This document shows positions 1 to 12,300 of a DNA stretch of 64,000 bases, piece by piece (position 1 is the stretch's first letter; the number at the start of each line of letters is the position of its first letter). The notes under the pieces are model-generated. The model had not been told where the DNA came from. It searched no databases and saw nothing but the letters and a program-made list of their open reading frames with translations. The position numbers were made by a program, and so were the translations under genes. Location of the stretch: NCBI GenBank assembly GCA_033032865.1, contig JAWHQI010000009.1:11426001-11490000 (forward strand). The letters are read 5' to 3'. The DNA comes from Dactylorhiza incarnata (lineage: Eukaryota > Streptophyta > Magnoliopsida > Asparagales > Orchidaceae).

Positions 1-2437
1 TTCAAGTGTGTCTTCGGGGCCAGTCGAGGGAAGTTCTTGGGTCATTTGCTCACCCCTCTTGGAGTGGAGCCTAATCCAGACAAGGTAAAGGCGATCCTTG
101 AGTTGAGATCTCCACGGAGTGCGAAAGAGGTCCAACGTCTGACAGGGAAGTTAGCCGGGCTGAGCAGGTTCCTTTCCAAGGCAGGAGAAAAATGTTCTTC
201 CTTCTTCAAGGTATTAAGGGATAACCAAAAATTCAAATGGACTCCCGAGTGCGAAAAGGCTTTTCAAGCGCTAAAGGAACAACTGACCCAGGCCCCATTG
301 TTACAAGGGCCGAGACAAGGGTAAGATCAATACCTGTACTTGGGGGTAGGGTCGGAAGCGGTTAGCTCAGTGTTGGTTCGAGAGGAGGGGAAGAAACAAC
401 TCCCCATTTACTACGTCAGCAGGGTACTCAGGAAGGCCGAACTCAGATATCCTATCCTTGAAAAGTTAGCGTTTGCCTTGGTAGTGTCGGCTAGGCGGCT
501 CAGACCCTACTTTCAGGCACACTCAATCAAAGTGGTGACTGACCACCCCCTTCGTGGCATCATGGAAGGGGTAGAGCACTCTGGGAGGTTGGCAAAGTGG
601 GCGGTAGAATTGAGTGAGTTCAATGTCTCCTACGTGCCCAGGGTATCCATAAAGGCACAAGCGGTGGCGGATTTCATGGACGACTACGTGACCGAGTTAG
701 AGGAATCTGAAATACCCCACCCGGTGGCTTGGAAGATGTTGGTCGATGGTGCGTCGGGAAAGCATTCCTTCGGAGGAGGGGTGGTGTTGGTGAGTCCCCA
801 AGGAACCAGGATAGAGCAAGCGATAAACATCCATTTACCCCTCACTAATAACCAAGCCGAGTACGAGGCCGTGGTAGCAGGCCTCCGCCTGGCACAAGAA
901 TTGGGGGTGCAGGACGTGGAGGTCTCGACGGACTCCATGGTGGTGGCGTGCCAGATCAGGGGGAATTCGAAGTCAAAGAACCAACTCTCCAACGGTACCT
1001 GGAAAAGGTTAAAGGGATAGTGAGACAGTTTCGAACCTTCTCCATCAAACACATCCCAAGAGGAGAAAGCACCCAGGCGGACCTCCTAGCCAAGTTTGGT
1101 CCCCGGGCCGGGGGAACGGTGTCGGAGCTTTTCCGACCCTCCATCGAGGAGGGGGAGGTGATGGAGGTGGACCAGCGGGTGTCGTGGATGGATCCCTTCA
1201 TCACCTACTTAACAACGGGGAAGTTCCCCGAGGAAGAGGCAGACAAGCGCCGGCTCAGGTATAAATCAGCTTACTACTCCTTGCATGCAGGGGTACTGTA
1301 TAGAAAGACCCTCTCGGGGCTCCTGGCCCGTTGTGTCTCGGAGGAGGAAGCCCCGAGGGTCCTTGGGGAGATTCACTCAGGAGAGTGTGGAAGCCACTCA
1401 GGAAGCAGGACCCTGGAAGGAAGAGTTCTGAGGCAAGGCTACTTTTGGCCCACCCTCAGCAAGGATGCGGCCGAGTTCTCCAGGAGGTGCCCCAAGTGCC
1501 AACTCTACGCTCCTCTCCAACTCCTCCCAGCTCAGAGGCTAAGAACGATCACGGCTCCTTGGCCATTTGCAATCTGGGGACTAGACCTGGTGGGACCTTT
1601 CCCCCAGGCAAGCGGTCAAAGGAGGTTCTTGCTAGTGATGGTCGATTACTTCTCCAAGTGGATCGAGGCGAAGGCACTGGCCAAGGTAACCTCCCAAGTG
1701 GTAAAGAATTTCATTTGGGGTGAGATTATTTGCAGGCACGGGCTTCCTCTAGCCGTTGTCACGGATAACGGGCCGCAGTTCGCCAGTGATGAGTTCGTTA
1801 GTTTCTGTACTCAGCTCGGCATAGATCTCAGGTTCGCGTCGGTCCACCACCCAAGGAGCAATGGGAAAGTGGAGGCGGCGAACAAAATTATAGTAAAGCT
1901 CCTCAAGAAGAAGATTGAGAATCTTAGAGTGAGTTGGGTGGAGCAACTTCCCTCGGTCCTCTGGGCACTGAGGACCACCCCAAACACAGCTACCGGGGAG
2001 ACCCCCTTCAAGCTGTCCCACGGATCCGAGGCTGTCCTCCCGGTTGAGTTTGAAGTCAAGACACCTAGAGTGGTCGCCGCAGGGGAAGGAGGTGAAGAAT
2101 GGAGAGCGAACAACGAAGGAGGTCAAAGATTGTCTTTGGACCTAGTGGAGGAACTCCGAGACCTGGCCACCGTTAGGCAGGAGGAAGTGAAAAGGCGGAT
2201 GGCCAAGTACTTTGACAAATATATCCGAGTAAAACATTTCCAGAAGGGGGACTTGGTACTAAAGATGGTTGATGCGGCCGGAAGGGGGCCACGGTAGGTA
2301 AGCTCAATCCCAACTGGGAGGGCCCATATATGGTAAGTGAAGTGCTGAAGTCAGGAGGGTACCACCTCCGGGATGTGGAAGGGGTACCCCTCGGTCGGGC
2401 CAGAAGTGGGGATGACTTAAAGCGTTTTTATCCATAA
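1..2437 (+). pseudogene. pol: Tat-A pol 3' part: RT end, RNase H, second RNase H, integrase (broken)
   Basis: The reading starts in the RT connection (LGHLLTPLGVEPNPDKVKAI). An RNase H follows at about 340-690 (YYVSRVLRKAELRYPILEK, then VVTDHPLRGIM), and then a second, archaeal-like RNase H at about 727-1110 (LVDGASGKHSFGGGVVLV, NNQAEYEAVVAGL, STDSMVV). The integrase begins near 1355 with an HH-CC finger (EIHSGECGSHSG ... CPKCQ). Its catalytic core has Asp at 1584 (WGLDLVGPF), Asp at 1764 (VTDNGPQF) and Glu at 1872 (GKVEAANK). The C-terminal segment ends at TAA 2435-2437; no chromodomain is seen. Breaks: an in-frame TAA at 322-324, a one-base frame change at the G run near 959-963, and another at the G run 2284-2288. 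In the genome it is a dead copy; in life it would reverse-transcribe and integrate the element. Confidence 0.9.
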
Positions 2438-2510
2438 AGTTCCTTTTCTATACCCGTTCTAATATATTATTTCTCATGTGCTGCTTCTTCGACTATGGGT
2501 CCCAGGTGAC

Positions 2511-3588
2511 GAATTCTTTTATGCTGGATTGCCCCGGACGATCCCGCTGTCGGGCTCTCACTAGCCGGTGGGTCAGGTTGATCTCGCGGAGAGGCTGGCG
2601 AGGTTGATAGGTTCTTTTATGCTGGATTGCCCCGGACGATCCCGCTGCCGGGCTCTCACTAGCCGGTGGGTCAGGTTGATCTCGCGGAGAGGCTGGCGAG
2701 GTTGACAGGTTCTTTTATACTGAATTGCCCCGAACGATCCCGCTGCCGGGCTCTCACTAGCCGGTGGGTCAGGTTGATCTCGCGGAGAGGCTGGCGAGGT
2801 TGACAGGTTCTTGTATGCTGAATTGCCCCGGACGATCCCGCTGCCGGGCTCTCACTAGCCGGTGGGTCAGGTTGATCTCGCGGAGAGGCTGGCGAAGTTG
2901 ACAGGTTCTTTTATGATGGATTGCCCCGGACGATCCCGCTGCCGGGCTCTCACTAGCCGGTGGGTCAGGTTGATCTCGCGGAGAGGCTGGCGAGGTTGAC
3001 AGGTTCTTTTATGCTGGATTGCACCGGACGATCCCACTGCCGGGCTCTCACTAGCTGGTGGGTCAGGTTCATCTCGCAGAGAGGCTGGCGAGGTTGACAG
3101 GTTCTTTTATGCCGGATTGCCCCGGACGATCCCGCTGCCAGGCTCTCACTAGCCGGTGGGTCAGGTTGATCTCGCGGAGAGGCTGGCGAGGTTGACAGGT
3201 TCTTTTATGCTGGATTGCCCCGGACGATCCCGCTGCCGGGCTCTCACTAGCCGGTGGGTCAGGTTGATCTCGCGGAGAGGCTGGCGAGGTTGACAGGTTC
3301 TTTTATGCTGGATTGCCCCAGACGATCCCGCTATTGGGCTCTCACTAGCCGGTGGGTCAGGTTGATCTCGCGGAGAGGCTGGCGAGGTTGACAGGTTCTT
3401 TTATGCTGGATTGCCCCGGACGATCCCGCTGCCGGGCTCTCATTACCCAGTGGGTCAGGTTGATCTCGCGGAGAGGCTGGCGAGGTTGACAGGTTCTTTT
3501 ATGCTGGATTGCCCCGGACGATCCCGCTGCCGGGCTCTCACTAGCCGGTGGGTTAGGTTGATCTCGCGGAGAGGCTGGCAAGGGAGGG
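2511..3588 (+). repeat. 98-bp tandem array, 11 copies, in Tat-A 3' region
   Basis: The word GGATTGCCCC (or GAATTGCCCC) recurs at 2526, 2624, 2722, 2820, 2918, 3016, 3114, 3212, 3310, 3408 and 3506, exactly 98 bases apart each time. Copies differ by only a few substitutions and no indels were noticed. The array starts about 75 bases after the pol stop and ends where the antisense-gene region begins. Tandem arrays at this place are known in Tat/Ogre elements as seeds of satellite DNA. Reading frames across it are repeat artefacts. Confidence 0.95.
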
Positions 3589-3945
3589 GAGTTTGGTCCC
3601 TAAGAGAGTTCGAAAGCGAGGATAACTTCTCGTTTTGGCGAGAAGGGGGGTCCTCGGCACAAGATAATAATGAGAAGGGGGTTTGGTCCCTAAGAAATAT
3701 GGTCGGATATTTAGGGCAACTTCTCGCTGGGCGAGAAACGGAATTCTCGGCATATATAAAATAAGCGAGACGGCAAGGAGCGGGTACTATACACAAACTA
3801 GCGAATAAAAATGAAACCAAAGAAAATACCAAGCAAGAAAGAATAGTGCACAAAATTTCCATTCCAATGTAAGAGTTTAGTTACATTAGGCGGCGATCTC
3901 GCCAGCCCAAAAAATATACATTAAAAACAAAATGAAAATTGCCTC
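3589..3945. other. Spacer between tandem array and antisense gene 1
   Basis: No gene is seen. The phrase GTTTGGTCCCTAAGA occurs twice (about 3589 and 3679), each followed by CTTCTCG/CGAGAA inverted words (3628-3645, 3719-3738). This is probably the 3' flank of the antisense gene. A possible plus-strand TATA (CATATATAAAATAA) lies near 3750. Confidence 0.5.
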
Positions 3946-5894
3946 CTAAGCCTCGCTCAGAAACTCCTCGTCGTCGCTATCCTTCACCGGCGGGAGCAGC
4001 TTGAAGAGCTCTGGGACGATGTCCTCGACCTTCACGCTCTCGTCCTCGACAACCAATAGTTCAGCTCCTTTCATGGCCTGGAAGACGAAACGAGCCGCAT
4101 TCGTCGACTCTACGCGAAGCGCCTCGCCGCGGTCTCGCCTCTCTTCCTTTAAACGGTGGGGAGAAGGGGGGACGGCGGCGCGAGCAAGGTCGCGGTTGAG
4201 TGCCTTCAGCCTGGCGACCTCGCCCTCCAGGCTCAGGACCCGAGCATCCGAAAGCCTGGCCATCTCGGCATCCTGCGAACAAGAAACGCGTAAGACAAAA
4301 CAAGTTGGGGAGAAAGGAGATGCTGTAGATAAATGACTCACCACCCCGGTCTCGGCGGAAGCTAGCTCTTCCTTCAACTCGTCGACTTTCGCCTGGGAGG
4401 CCTTGTAGGCCTCGGCAAGCTCTGCATACTCGCGTTCCAGCTGTAGACATCTTCTCCCCGTCATGTGGGCGAGCTCCATAGCCCGCAACTGGGACCTCGC
4501 GCTTTCATAGGCGAGGCCTCTCGCGGTTTCTTCCTTATAAGCCGTGGCGTCCTCACGACCGTACATGATGAAGGAGAAGTTGAAGGCGTGGGAGGTTGCG
4601 ACGTCCTTCTCCACCCAAGTGGGAAGTATGGAGGAGACGTCGATCCGGTTGACCTCTTCTCTCCAGCGCACTAGGCGCTCGCCGGTTTCATCCCGGGCTC
4701 GTTCGCCGAGGCCGAAGTGCAGGTGGTTCGACGGAAGTGGCGGTGCCGAGGTCCTGACGGTGACCTCGGTTAGCTCCTCGGCTTCCAGATCCTCGGGGAG
4801 CGCGGAAGTACCGGCCTCACGACCCGAGAGCTCGACAGGGCGCTTCCCCTTCACGGAAGCGCGCGACGTCTCGCCCTTCTTGGGTTTCTTTGGAGTTGGC
4901 TGGCGGGAGGGTTTGCTACTCGAGGCCTCCGCCCTCTTCTTGGAAGTGGTAGCGGTCGCGGGGGTAACCTCTCGGCATGCTGCCGCCCCCATGGTAGAGA
5001 GAGCGAGGTCGGCGGAGGGTTTTATGTTGCTCGCATAAGGAGGGTGGAGGGGGATGTCTCGCTCACCTGACAAGAGTCGTGTTAGAAAGAATGCTGAGAA
5101 CTAAAGAGAAACCGAGTGGTGGGGCGAGATCCTTACCTTCCCCGGGGAGCACCGGTAGTAGCTTATCAACGTTGCGGCGGAGATGGCCCACCTCGAAGTT
5201 CTTTTTCTGAAAGAACTGATAGAGGTCGGCATCGTGGCCGCCGAGAACGGGAGGGCGGTAGACGCTGTCGTTGTACTAGATAGGCGAGGTGGGGATATTG
5301 CTGAAGTTCCCCTTTACAAGGAGAAACTTCTGGGCCCAGAAGTGGGCCTTGTTGACGGTCTCGATGACCTTACACCCCGAGCCTACAAAGTAGACAGTGC
5401 CCTCTGTATAGGCGCGGAATGAGAACAGTTTCTGGAAGACCGGAAGGCTAAATTCGATGCGCTCCTCGCGCAGGAAGCAGGCGAAACCCATGATCACCGC
5501 CATCGCGTTAGGGGTGAGTTGGGCGAGAACTACACCATAGTGTCTGAGCACCTGGAAAACCACAGACGATGAAAACTGTTGCGAGCGAGACTAATCCCGC
5601 GAGCAGAATGAAGAGGAAAAGAGAACGTACCTGGCGAATCTCGGGCCAGAGGGGAAGTCGCAGGCCCACCGCGAAATGTGCGATGGGGATGGCAATCTCG
5701 TCGGGCTGGAGGGTGTTAATCACCTCGTCTTCCCCCGGCCGGCGAGCTGTGAACTCGGAGGGGACGAAGTCGGCCAGGGAAGTGAGGTATTCGTCCTCGC
5801 TCATGTTGCAGCAAAAGAAGTCGTGTTCGCAGAAAGCCCAGGCGCATTTTAGCCGACCTTCGGCCTCGCGGTCGTCCTTCCCGGTTTTCACCAT
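3946..5894 (-). pseudogene. Antisense gene 1 of Tat-A: PF04195-like (gypsy-type 'Transposase_28') protein, 4 exons, one nonsense codon
   Basis: Four exons join in phase: 5894-5631, 5551-5137, 5066-4342 and 4272-3946 (1731 nt, 577 codons including the stop). Introns of 79, 70 and 69 bp all have GT/AG ends; the first donor is CAG/GTACGT. The last intron can also be read through. The N-terminal half has the conserved pattern of the plant 'putative gypsy type transposon' domain: GLRLPLWPEI, then AQLTPNAMAVIMGF, then FQKLFSF. It is followed by a Ser/Lys-rich basic stretch (SKKRAEASSSKPSRQPTPKK), a heptad-like helical region (about LEREYAELAEAYKASQAKVDELKEEL, interrupted by intron 3) and an acidic tail. 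An in-frame TAG at 5278-5276 in exon 2 breaks it, about codon 180. The function of this family is unknown; the Pfam name does not mean it is a DNA transposase. Antisense extra ORFs are known in Tat elements such as maize Grande. Confidence 0.8.
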
Positions 5895-6012
5895 CTGGAA
5901 TACCTGCGGGAACTAGAATGGAGGAATGCGAGAACAGACTGGCGAGAGCTCTGCAACTGAGAGGAAGGAATAGTCTGAGGGAGTCGGTAGATAAGCGGCA
6001 TTAACGAGAAGC

Positions 6013-6020
6013 TATTTATA
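6013..6020 (-). promoter_or_regulatory. TATA box of antisense gene 1
   Basis: TATAAATA on the minus strand, 119 bases upstream of the ATG at 5894. Spacing and sequence fit a plant core promoter. It suggests the antisense gene is transcribed independently of the LTR. Confidence 0.6.
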
Positions 6021-6372
6021 GGAAAATGGAAATGGCGGGAAGAAGCCCAAGCGTCGGGGGTACGGTTAGTCAAAACGTCACATCAGGGTGACGCGCTAAA
6101 ACGAGAATCATTCCACCAATGACCGGCGAGCGAGATTAATCTGCAGGGTTAGTCCAAATAAACGATTCGCGAGCAGAAACAGTACTAGCAGGCGAGAACA
6201 AGATAAAGGATAGGCAGCAGTATGGAAGCAGCAAGCAATAACACATTTAATGATTGTCCACAGTTCTTAGTAAGCGAAAACTAATAGAGGCCACAGCCAG
6301 GCGAGATTGTTCGGAATAATAATACAGAAATAACGAAAATGTTTCGCGAAGAAAAAACTAAAGTTTGCGAGA
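6021..6372. other. Intergenic promoter region with repeated CGAG/GCGAG words
   Basis: No coding sequence is seen. The stretch lies upstream of antisense gene 1 and downstream of antisense gene 2. It is dense in GCGAG/CTCGC-type words (for example near 6128, 6169, 6192, 6301, 6346, 6367), the same word that crowds the Tat LTR. Confidence 0.6.
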
Positions 6373-9300
6373 TCAGTAAGGCAGCCACTGCCATCGGCCG
6401 ACGCCTCGCGGTCCCATCCTCGGCGGCCTCCTGGGGTTATGGAATTCAGTGGCAGCACTGGCATCGCGATCAATCAGGTGGGCAAAATCTTTGATCCTCG
6501 CTATGAGTATCTCCTCGGAGGTCGCGGACTCATCAGGATCGCGAGGCATCGCAACACGATGTTTATCACACTCATCCATCAGAGAAGCATATTTCTCCTC
6601 GGCGGCCCGTCTGTCCACTCTCGCCTGGATGTTGAGGTCCTGCAGCATCTGGTTTTGCTTTTGGAATAACTCCGCGGTTCGCTGTTTTATCACCTCGGGT
6701 TCTCGCGAATCGCCCAGGAAGTCTTCCACCTGCTCAGGAAAGGGGGACATTTCCTCATCCCCGAACTCGGAGTCGGTGTGTTGGGTCTCGCAGTCCGCTA
6801 AAGAGGGTTGCACGCGAGGTTAGGAGGGACAAATATCAGGGTGAATATCGGAGATGCGAGAAGACTTACCCGGGGTAGAGCGAAAAGAACCAGGCGGAGG
6901 ATCGAAGGCGGTACCATAGTAAGGGATGTGAGTTTTTCCCTTTCCAGGGGGGTATTTCGCTGTACCTACGAGGGGACCTTTCGGCCGGTGCGAGCCGCCT
7001 GAGTCCTCATTGGAGAGAAGGCTAAAGTTCGGTACCAGGATGGTCGCGTCCAGGCATTTAGGGGAAGGAGTTCGCTGACCCTGTTGCCCCGGGCTCGCAG
7101 GGGGTGGAGCTGAAGAAGAAAAATAAAGAGGTAAAAAACATCATCGGGTAACACAATTCAAGTAAAATTGGCGAGATCAAGTAATGTACCATCAGGATTC
7201 TCGCCAACGGTATTCGCATTTTCCCGAGGAGTAGTGGGGGGTTCATTCGAGGGCCCGCCAGCATCCTTGTTCGTCTTAATGACCTACAGAGGTGTTGGGG
7301 AAATGATTTCTCTTAACCCCTAGAAATGAGTTAAAGAAGAATTCTAAGAATGAAAAATAAGGCTAAGTAAATATGCGTCGAATAGTATTCGACGCAACGT
7401 CGAAATAAAGTCGACGTTTCTATCAGAATGAGTCGAAGTAGCTCCAAGCAGAAGTCGACGTATCCTATGTCGACGTAGCTCTGACTTCTAGTCGACGTAT
7501 CTTGAGAAGTCGACGCACCCTAGTCGACGCACCTTCCTTATTCTCCTCTCGACGTCCAGACAGGATGTATTCGACGCTTGCGTCGAATAGTAATCGACGC
7601 ACATCGATCTTTATGACAGAATTCAAAATCGCCAGTTCTCTTTCCTTATCTTATAGATCTGATTTATATGGAATCAATTTATGTCTTATAGCCGTTCTGA
7701 ATCTTTCATTTCCTCTATTAGATTCTTGGCTAAATTGATTAAATCCTTTATGGACATTATTTGAAATCAGATTGAATACTTTCCTTCTATGGATATAACT
7801 GTTATGTAAATTTCTCTTTCTTTCTAATACTCTGCCTTCGAATTGATTACTCTCCTATAGTGTTATTTTAATGAACAGAGCTATAAATAACCAAGGAGGT
7901 CGGCAGAGAAAGGGGACTAGGTGATTCACCATTTTACATTTGAAAAAGAGGAAAAGCTCCCAAGTGATAAAGTGAGAATTGAGAAATAGCCCTGCAGCAA
8001 TATTCAAGCATTCTTCTTCTCCTGCTTCTGAAATCACTCTGCTGCAAATTCTGATAGCTCTCACATAAGAGGGAAAAGCTACAAATCTTCTTCTCTCTAT
8101 AGAAGAAAGATTTAATTCACTACTTCTTGTGCTTCCAATCTTCTTGCTAGGAAGAAGATTCATTCTTATTTTAAATACTTCTTTTCCTTTTTCTTATTTT
8201 CATTCTCACATATTGTAAAAGATTTTTTAGAATCACTCTTCAAAAAATTCAGTTGTACTGGTTCTAAGAGTCTCCTTGTCAAAAGACTCAGTTGGTTCTA
8301 AGAGTCTCCTTATCAAAAGACTCAGGGTGGTTCTAAGAGTCTCCTTATCAAAAGACTCAGTGCAAGATAGTGAATTCCTACCAAGGGGTTAGAAGAGTGG
8401 ACTACCCAAAGTTTGGGGAACCACTATATTTTCTTGTGTTGTGCTGTGATTTCTTTTCTTGCATTTACTTTCTTTATTTGTTTAATTCTTGTTGGTGTGT
8501 GTGTGGAAGCTCTAATCTGTGATCATACACATATATATATATATATATTTACTTTGCACAAAATATTTTAAATCTCTATTCACCCCCCTCTAGAGAATTC
8601 TATTGAGGTTAACTGTGCATTTTCAATTGGTATCAGAGGGAGGTTGATCTAAAAAGGTTAACTCCTTGATCAAAAAGATCCTACCTCTTATTTATAAATA
8701 TATATTTTTCTAACAATTATTTTTCACATGGCACAAATCAAAGATTATGCTTCCACCAGACCACCAATGTGCAATCTTGAAAAGTTTGCAGTTTGGAAAA
8801 CAAGAATTAGAATTTATATGAATTCTATTGATGATAACTTGTTTAATATTACTGTGACAGGTCCCCCAAAGCCTTATAGAAAGGATGCAAATGGCAATGT
8901 CACACAAACACTTGTTCCAAGATCTGAATGGACAGAAGATGAGAAGAAGGTAAGAACATGTGATCTAAAGGCCATGAACATACTTGTCTCAACCCTCTCA
9001 GATGACATCTTTCAAAGGGTTGTTGACTGTGAATCAGCCAAAGAAATTTGGGATGCTCTTACAAAGATGGTGGAAGGAAGTGGTGATGAAAAGAAAGATA
9101 AGAAGGCTCTATTGATCTCACAATATGAGAACTTCCAAAAGAAAAATGAAGAGAGTATCTCTGAGATGTATGACAGATTCAGTCTAATCATCAATCAATT
9201 GAAAAACTTGGATAGAGAGATATCTCTCACTGAGATTAATGACAAATTGCTAATGAGTCTCCCTAGTTCATGGGACTCAAGAACATGGGCCATAAGAGAC

Positions 9301-12300
9301 ACAAAAGGACAAAAGGAAATCTCAACAGATGCTCTCTTAGGAAAACTCAAATCATATGAGCAACTGCTGAAAACTAGAGAAGAGAAGAAGAGAAGAGAAA
9401 ACACTCCAATCTCCTCAAAAGACAGGAACATTGCATTAAAAGCAACGGAGGAAGGAGGCTCTATCACTGAAGAAGAACTATTCAGTTTCCTGGCCAGAAA
9501 ATTCAAGAAATGGGTCAGGACAGATGGATCAAGAAGGAGAGAGTCAAAACCAAGGTATGACAAAACTCCTACTAAAGAAATTATTTGTTATTCTTGAAGG
9601 AACCCTGGACATATTGCCCCAGAATGTCCAGAAAATGCTGAGACAAAGAAAGATCTCAAGAAAAAGGGGAAGAAGAAAGAAAGAGGCTTTATAGCAGAAG
9701 CCTGGAGTGATACAGACTCTGAGGACAGCTCCTCTTCCAAGAGTGACAATGAAGAACCTAAGCAAGAAGATCTATGCTTGATGGCCCTTGAAGGATCAAA
9801 AAATAATGATAGTGCTAAATCTTGGAGTGAGACAGGATCAGAAGAAAGCATATCTTCTGAAGATGAAAAAGAAGATAGCCTTATTCTCATAGAGGAATCT
9901 GAGGATAAGGATGAGGTAAGCATGTTTGATGAAATAGATTTTCAAAGTGATAACTTCAGAAATGATTTTATGGGAATGTGTCTAGATCAACTAAAAGCAA
10001 CACAAGAAATTAAAGATCTAAAAGAACAAATCAATGTAGCTAAAAACCAGAGAAATAGAGAAGTTAAATGCTCTAAAGATTATGAATTAAGGGCTAACAT
10101 CATAGAAAAGGAGATAGAAAAGGCTAAAATAGAAAATCAGTTCCTTAAGGATAAGGTTTCCCAGGCAAAGGCCTTTGAAGAATCAATAAACATGAAAAGC
10201 CAAACTCTTAAGGAAATCACTGAAAAACAAACAATGAGACACAAAAATCTTGGGCTAGAGCTGATCCATCAACCAGCTTGAATCCATCCAACAAACCTGC
10301 TTGGATGAGCCCTGTAAAATTCACTAAACCTGTCAAATGGACAAACCAAGAAAAAGACCCACAAGATAAGGAAGAAAACTCTTTCAAAGAAATAAAGGAA
10401 TTTGATGAGACATCATATTATTCAGCTGATCACTCACAAACTTCATCTGAAGAAACAACTAATCCAAGAAAAACAACACATAAAGGAGTAAAAATAGAAA
10501 AAGGTAAAATGAAAATTGAAGATACAATTGCGTCTACTTCATATCGACGCATAAATGATAGTGCGTCGACTTATACTCAACACAACCTCTCAAATGCCTC
10601 GACCTCTTCTAGACGCTTGAACAAAAGCACGTCGACTTCCAATCGACGCAACTTTCTCTATGCGTTGAAATCAGATCGACGCCATCTGGAGAAAGCGCCG
10701 AATACAAATCGACGCGACTTTCAACATGCGTCGAATAGATATCGACGCACAAAAGTTCAGAGCAACTTAAATACCTTTCCTCCAAAAGCCTTTCATCCTA
10801 ACCCATATTCAGGACCCATTCATCCCAATCATGATTTCTATCCTAATCAACACCTCTATCATGATTTCTACAATAAACATGGTAACCAAAATTCCCATTT
10901 TAACCAAAATTTCTATCCTAACCAAAATTCCCATCATAATCAAACCTTCTATTCTAATCAACCCTTCTATTCCTCTCTAAACTCAAATTATCATAATAAT
11001 AAGATAATCAAGTGCCATATATGTAACAAAGCTGGCCACCTTGCCAAACAATGCTGGTACAACCAATCAAACTATCTGTAAAAATTAGTTCAAGACTGAC
11101 TTAGAACTAGGTAGAGATAAACACCTAGAATTCTTCAGGAAAATTAAAAGTCACGTCGACTTCTAATCAACGCACCGTCGATAACTCAACTCAATAAGTG
11201 AAACTGACGCATGCGTCGACTCCACTCGACGCATACGTCGATAGGAAACCCTATCATCCCAAATCAGACTATATCGACGCTCACGTCGAATTCCACTCGG
11301 CGTAACGCCGACTTCATGAAAACGAGCGGCAATACAAAAATATTTCGGTCACATCCACGGAAGTACCGAATAAGCCTCGACTTGAGTCCAGTTTCGACGC
11401 TTCACCTGACTTAAATAGTATCTTCAGTTAGAAGCCTTCACGACTCTGCATCTTTCATCCTTCTTGCTCCTCAGACCAGCCGATTTTTCCTCTCCCTTTC
11501 ACTGAACTAAAATGGCTCCCAAAATCAACTCAGGCTTCGACATTGACCTTGAGTCTTTCCAAGCAGCCGCAGAAAACTACAAGAGCATCATTGCTCTTTT
11601 TACTGCAGCAGGACTGGACAAGCTCATCTCCACTAGGTGCAAGCTCCTGGAATCAGAGCTCACAGAGCTAATAACTCATGTTCAGATATCTGAACAAGGG
11701 GATATCCAGGGAACAATCTATGAGACACCAGTCTCAATCTCTGCAAAACATATTAGGACCACCTTTGATCTTCCTACAGGTATATCCTAATATTATCTTT
11801 GTTTAAATAAAATAGGGAAAGGAAATCAATTTCTAAAGAGTAACCTTATAAGTCTTTATCATTCCCCCATTAGGTGATGAATCTATAGACCTCACACCTG
11901 ATGAAATCAAGCATCTGCTAACCACCATGAAGTTTTCAAGGGATAAACCAATCCATCTAAAGAAAATAGACTTTTCTGAGGAATACAGACTGCTGGCAGA
12001 CATAGTAGGAAAGATACTACTATGCAAAATTTCAGCCAATGATGCAGTTCCCAAGCAGCAACTGAACATCATGGGGGCCCTTGTGCTGAAGAAGAAGGTG
12101 GACTGGGCCACATGGTTACTCAAAATAATTGGCTCCAAATACTCACACAAAGAAAATGCATATATGAGGATTATGAGTCAAGTACTCTTCCACTCCTTCC
12201 CTGACCTCTGTAGGTCAAAAGGAATCCCCATTCCTCCAGGGAAAAGAATGTCAATAGCCCTATTCTCCAAGTGGACCAGGCAAATTCCTAAGCCTGGTTC

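Larger units (their letters stand above)
7293..8625 (+). repeat. 5' LTR of B1 (1333 bp)
   Basis: It starts TGTTGGGGAAATG and ends GCATTTTCA. It pairs with 13458-14781; the visible differences are scattered substitutions and a longer AT run at 8529-8548. The order is a CGTCGA motif cluster, a TATA box at 7882, then a 34-bp repeat in three copies. Confidence 0.95.

Noticed and set aside
1331..1723. Plus-strand frame overlapping the Tat integrase
   Set aside because: Shadow of the integrase frame, which carries the catalytic residues.
2511..3588. Overlapping reading frames on both strands of the 98-bp array
   Set aside because: They repeat with the array, have no start or domain, and 98 is not a multiple of three, so the frame changes every unit.
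3946..5894. DNA transposase, because of the family name PF04195
   Set aside because: The name is historical. The gene lies inside a Tat retroelement, no DDE triad was seen, and there are no terminal inverted repeats around it.
7855..8163. Minus-strand frame of ~100 codons in B1 LTRs (also 14020-14328)
   Set aside because: It appears in both LTRs because the LTRs are copies, and it overlaps the TATA box and transcript start; no domain seen.
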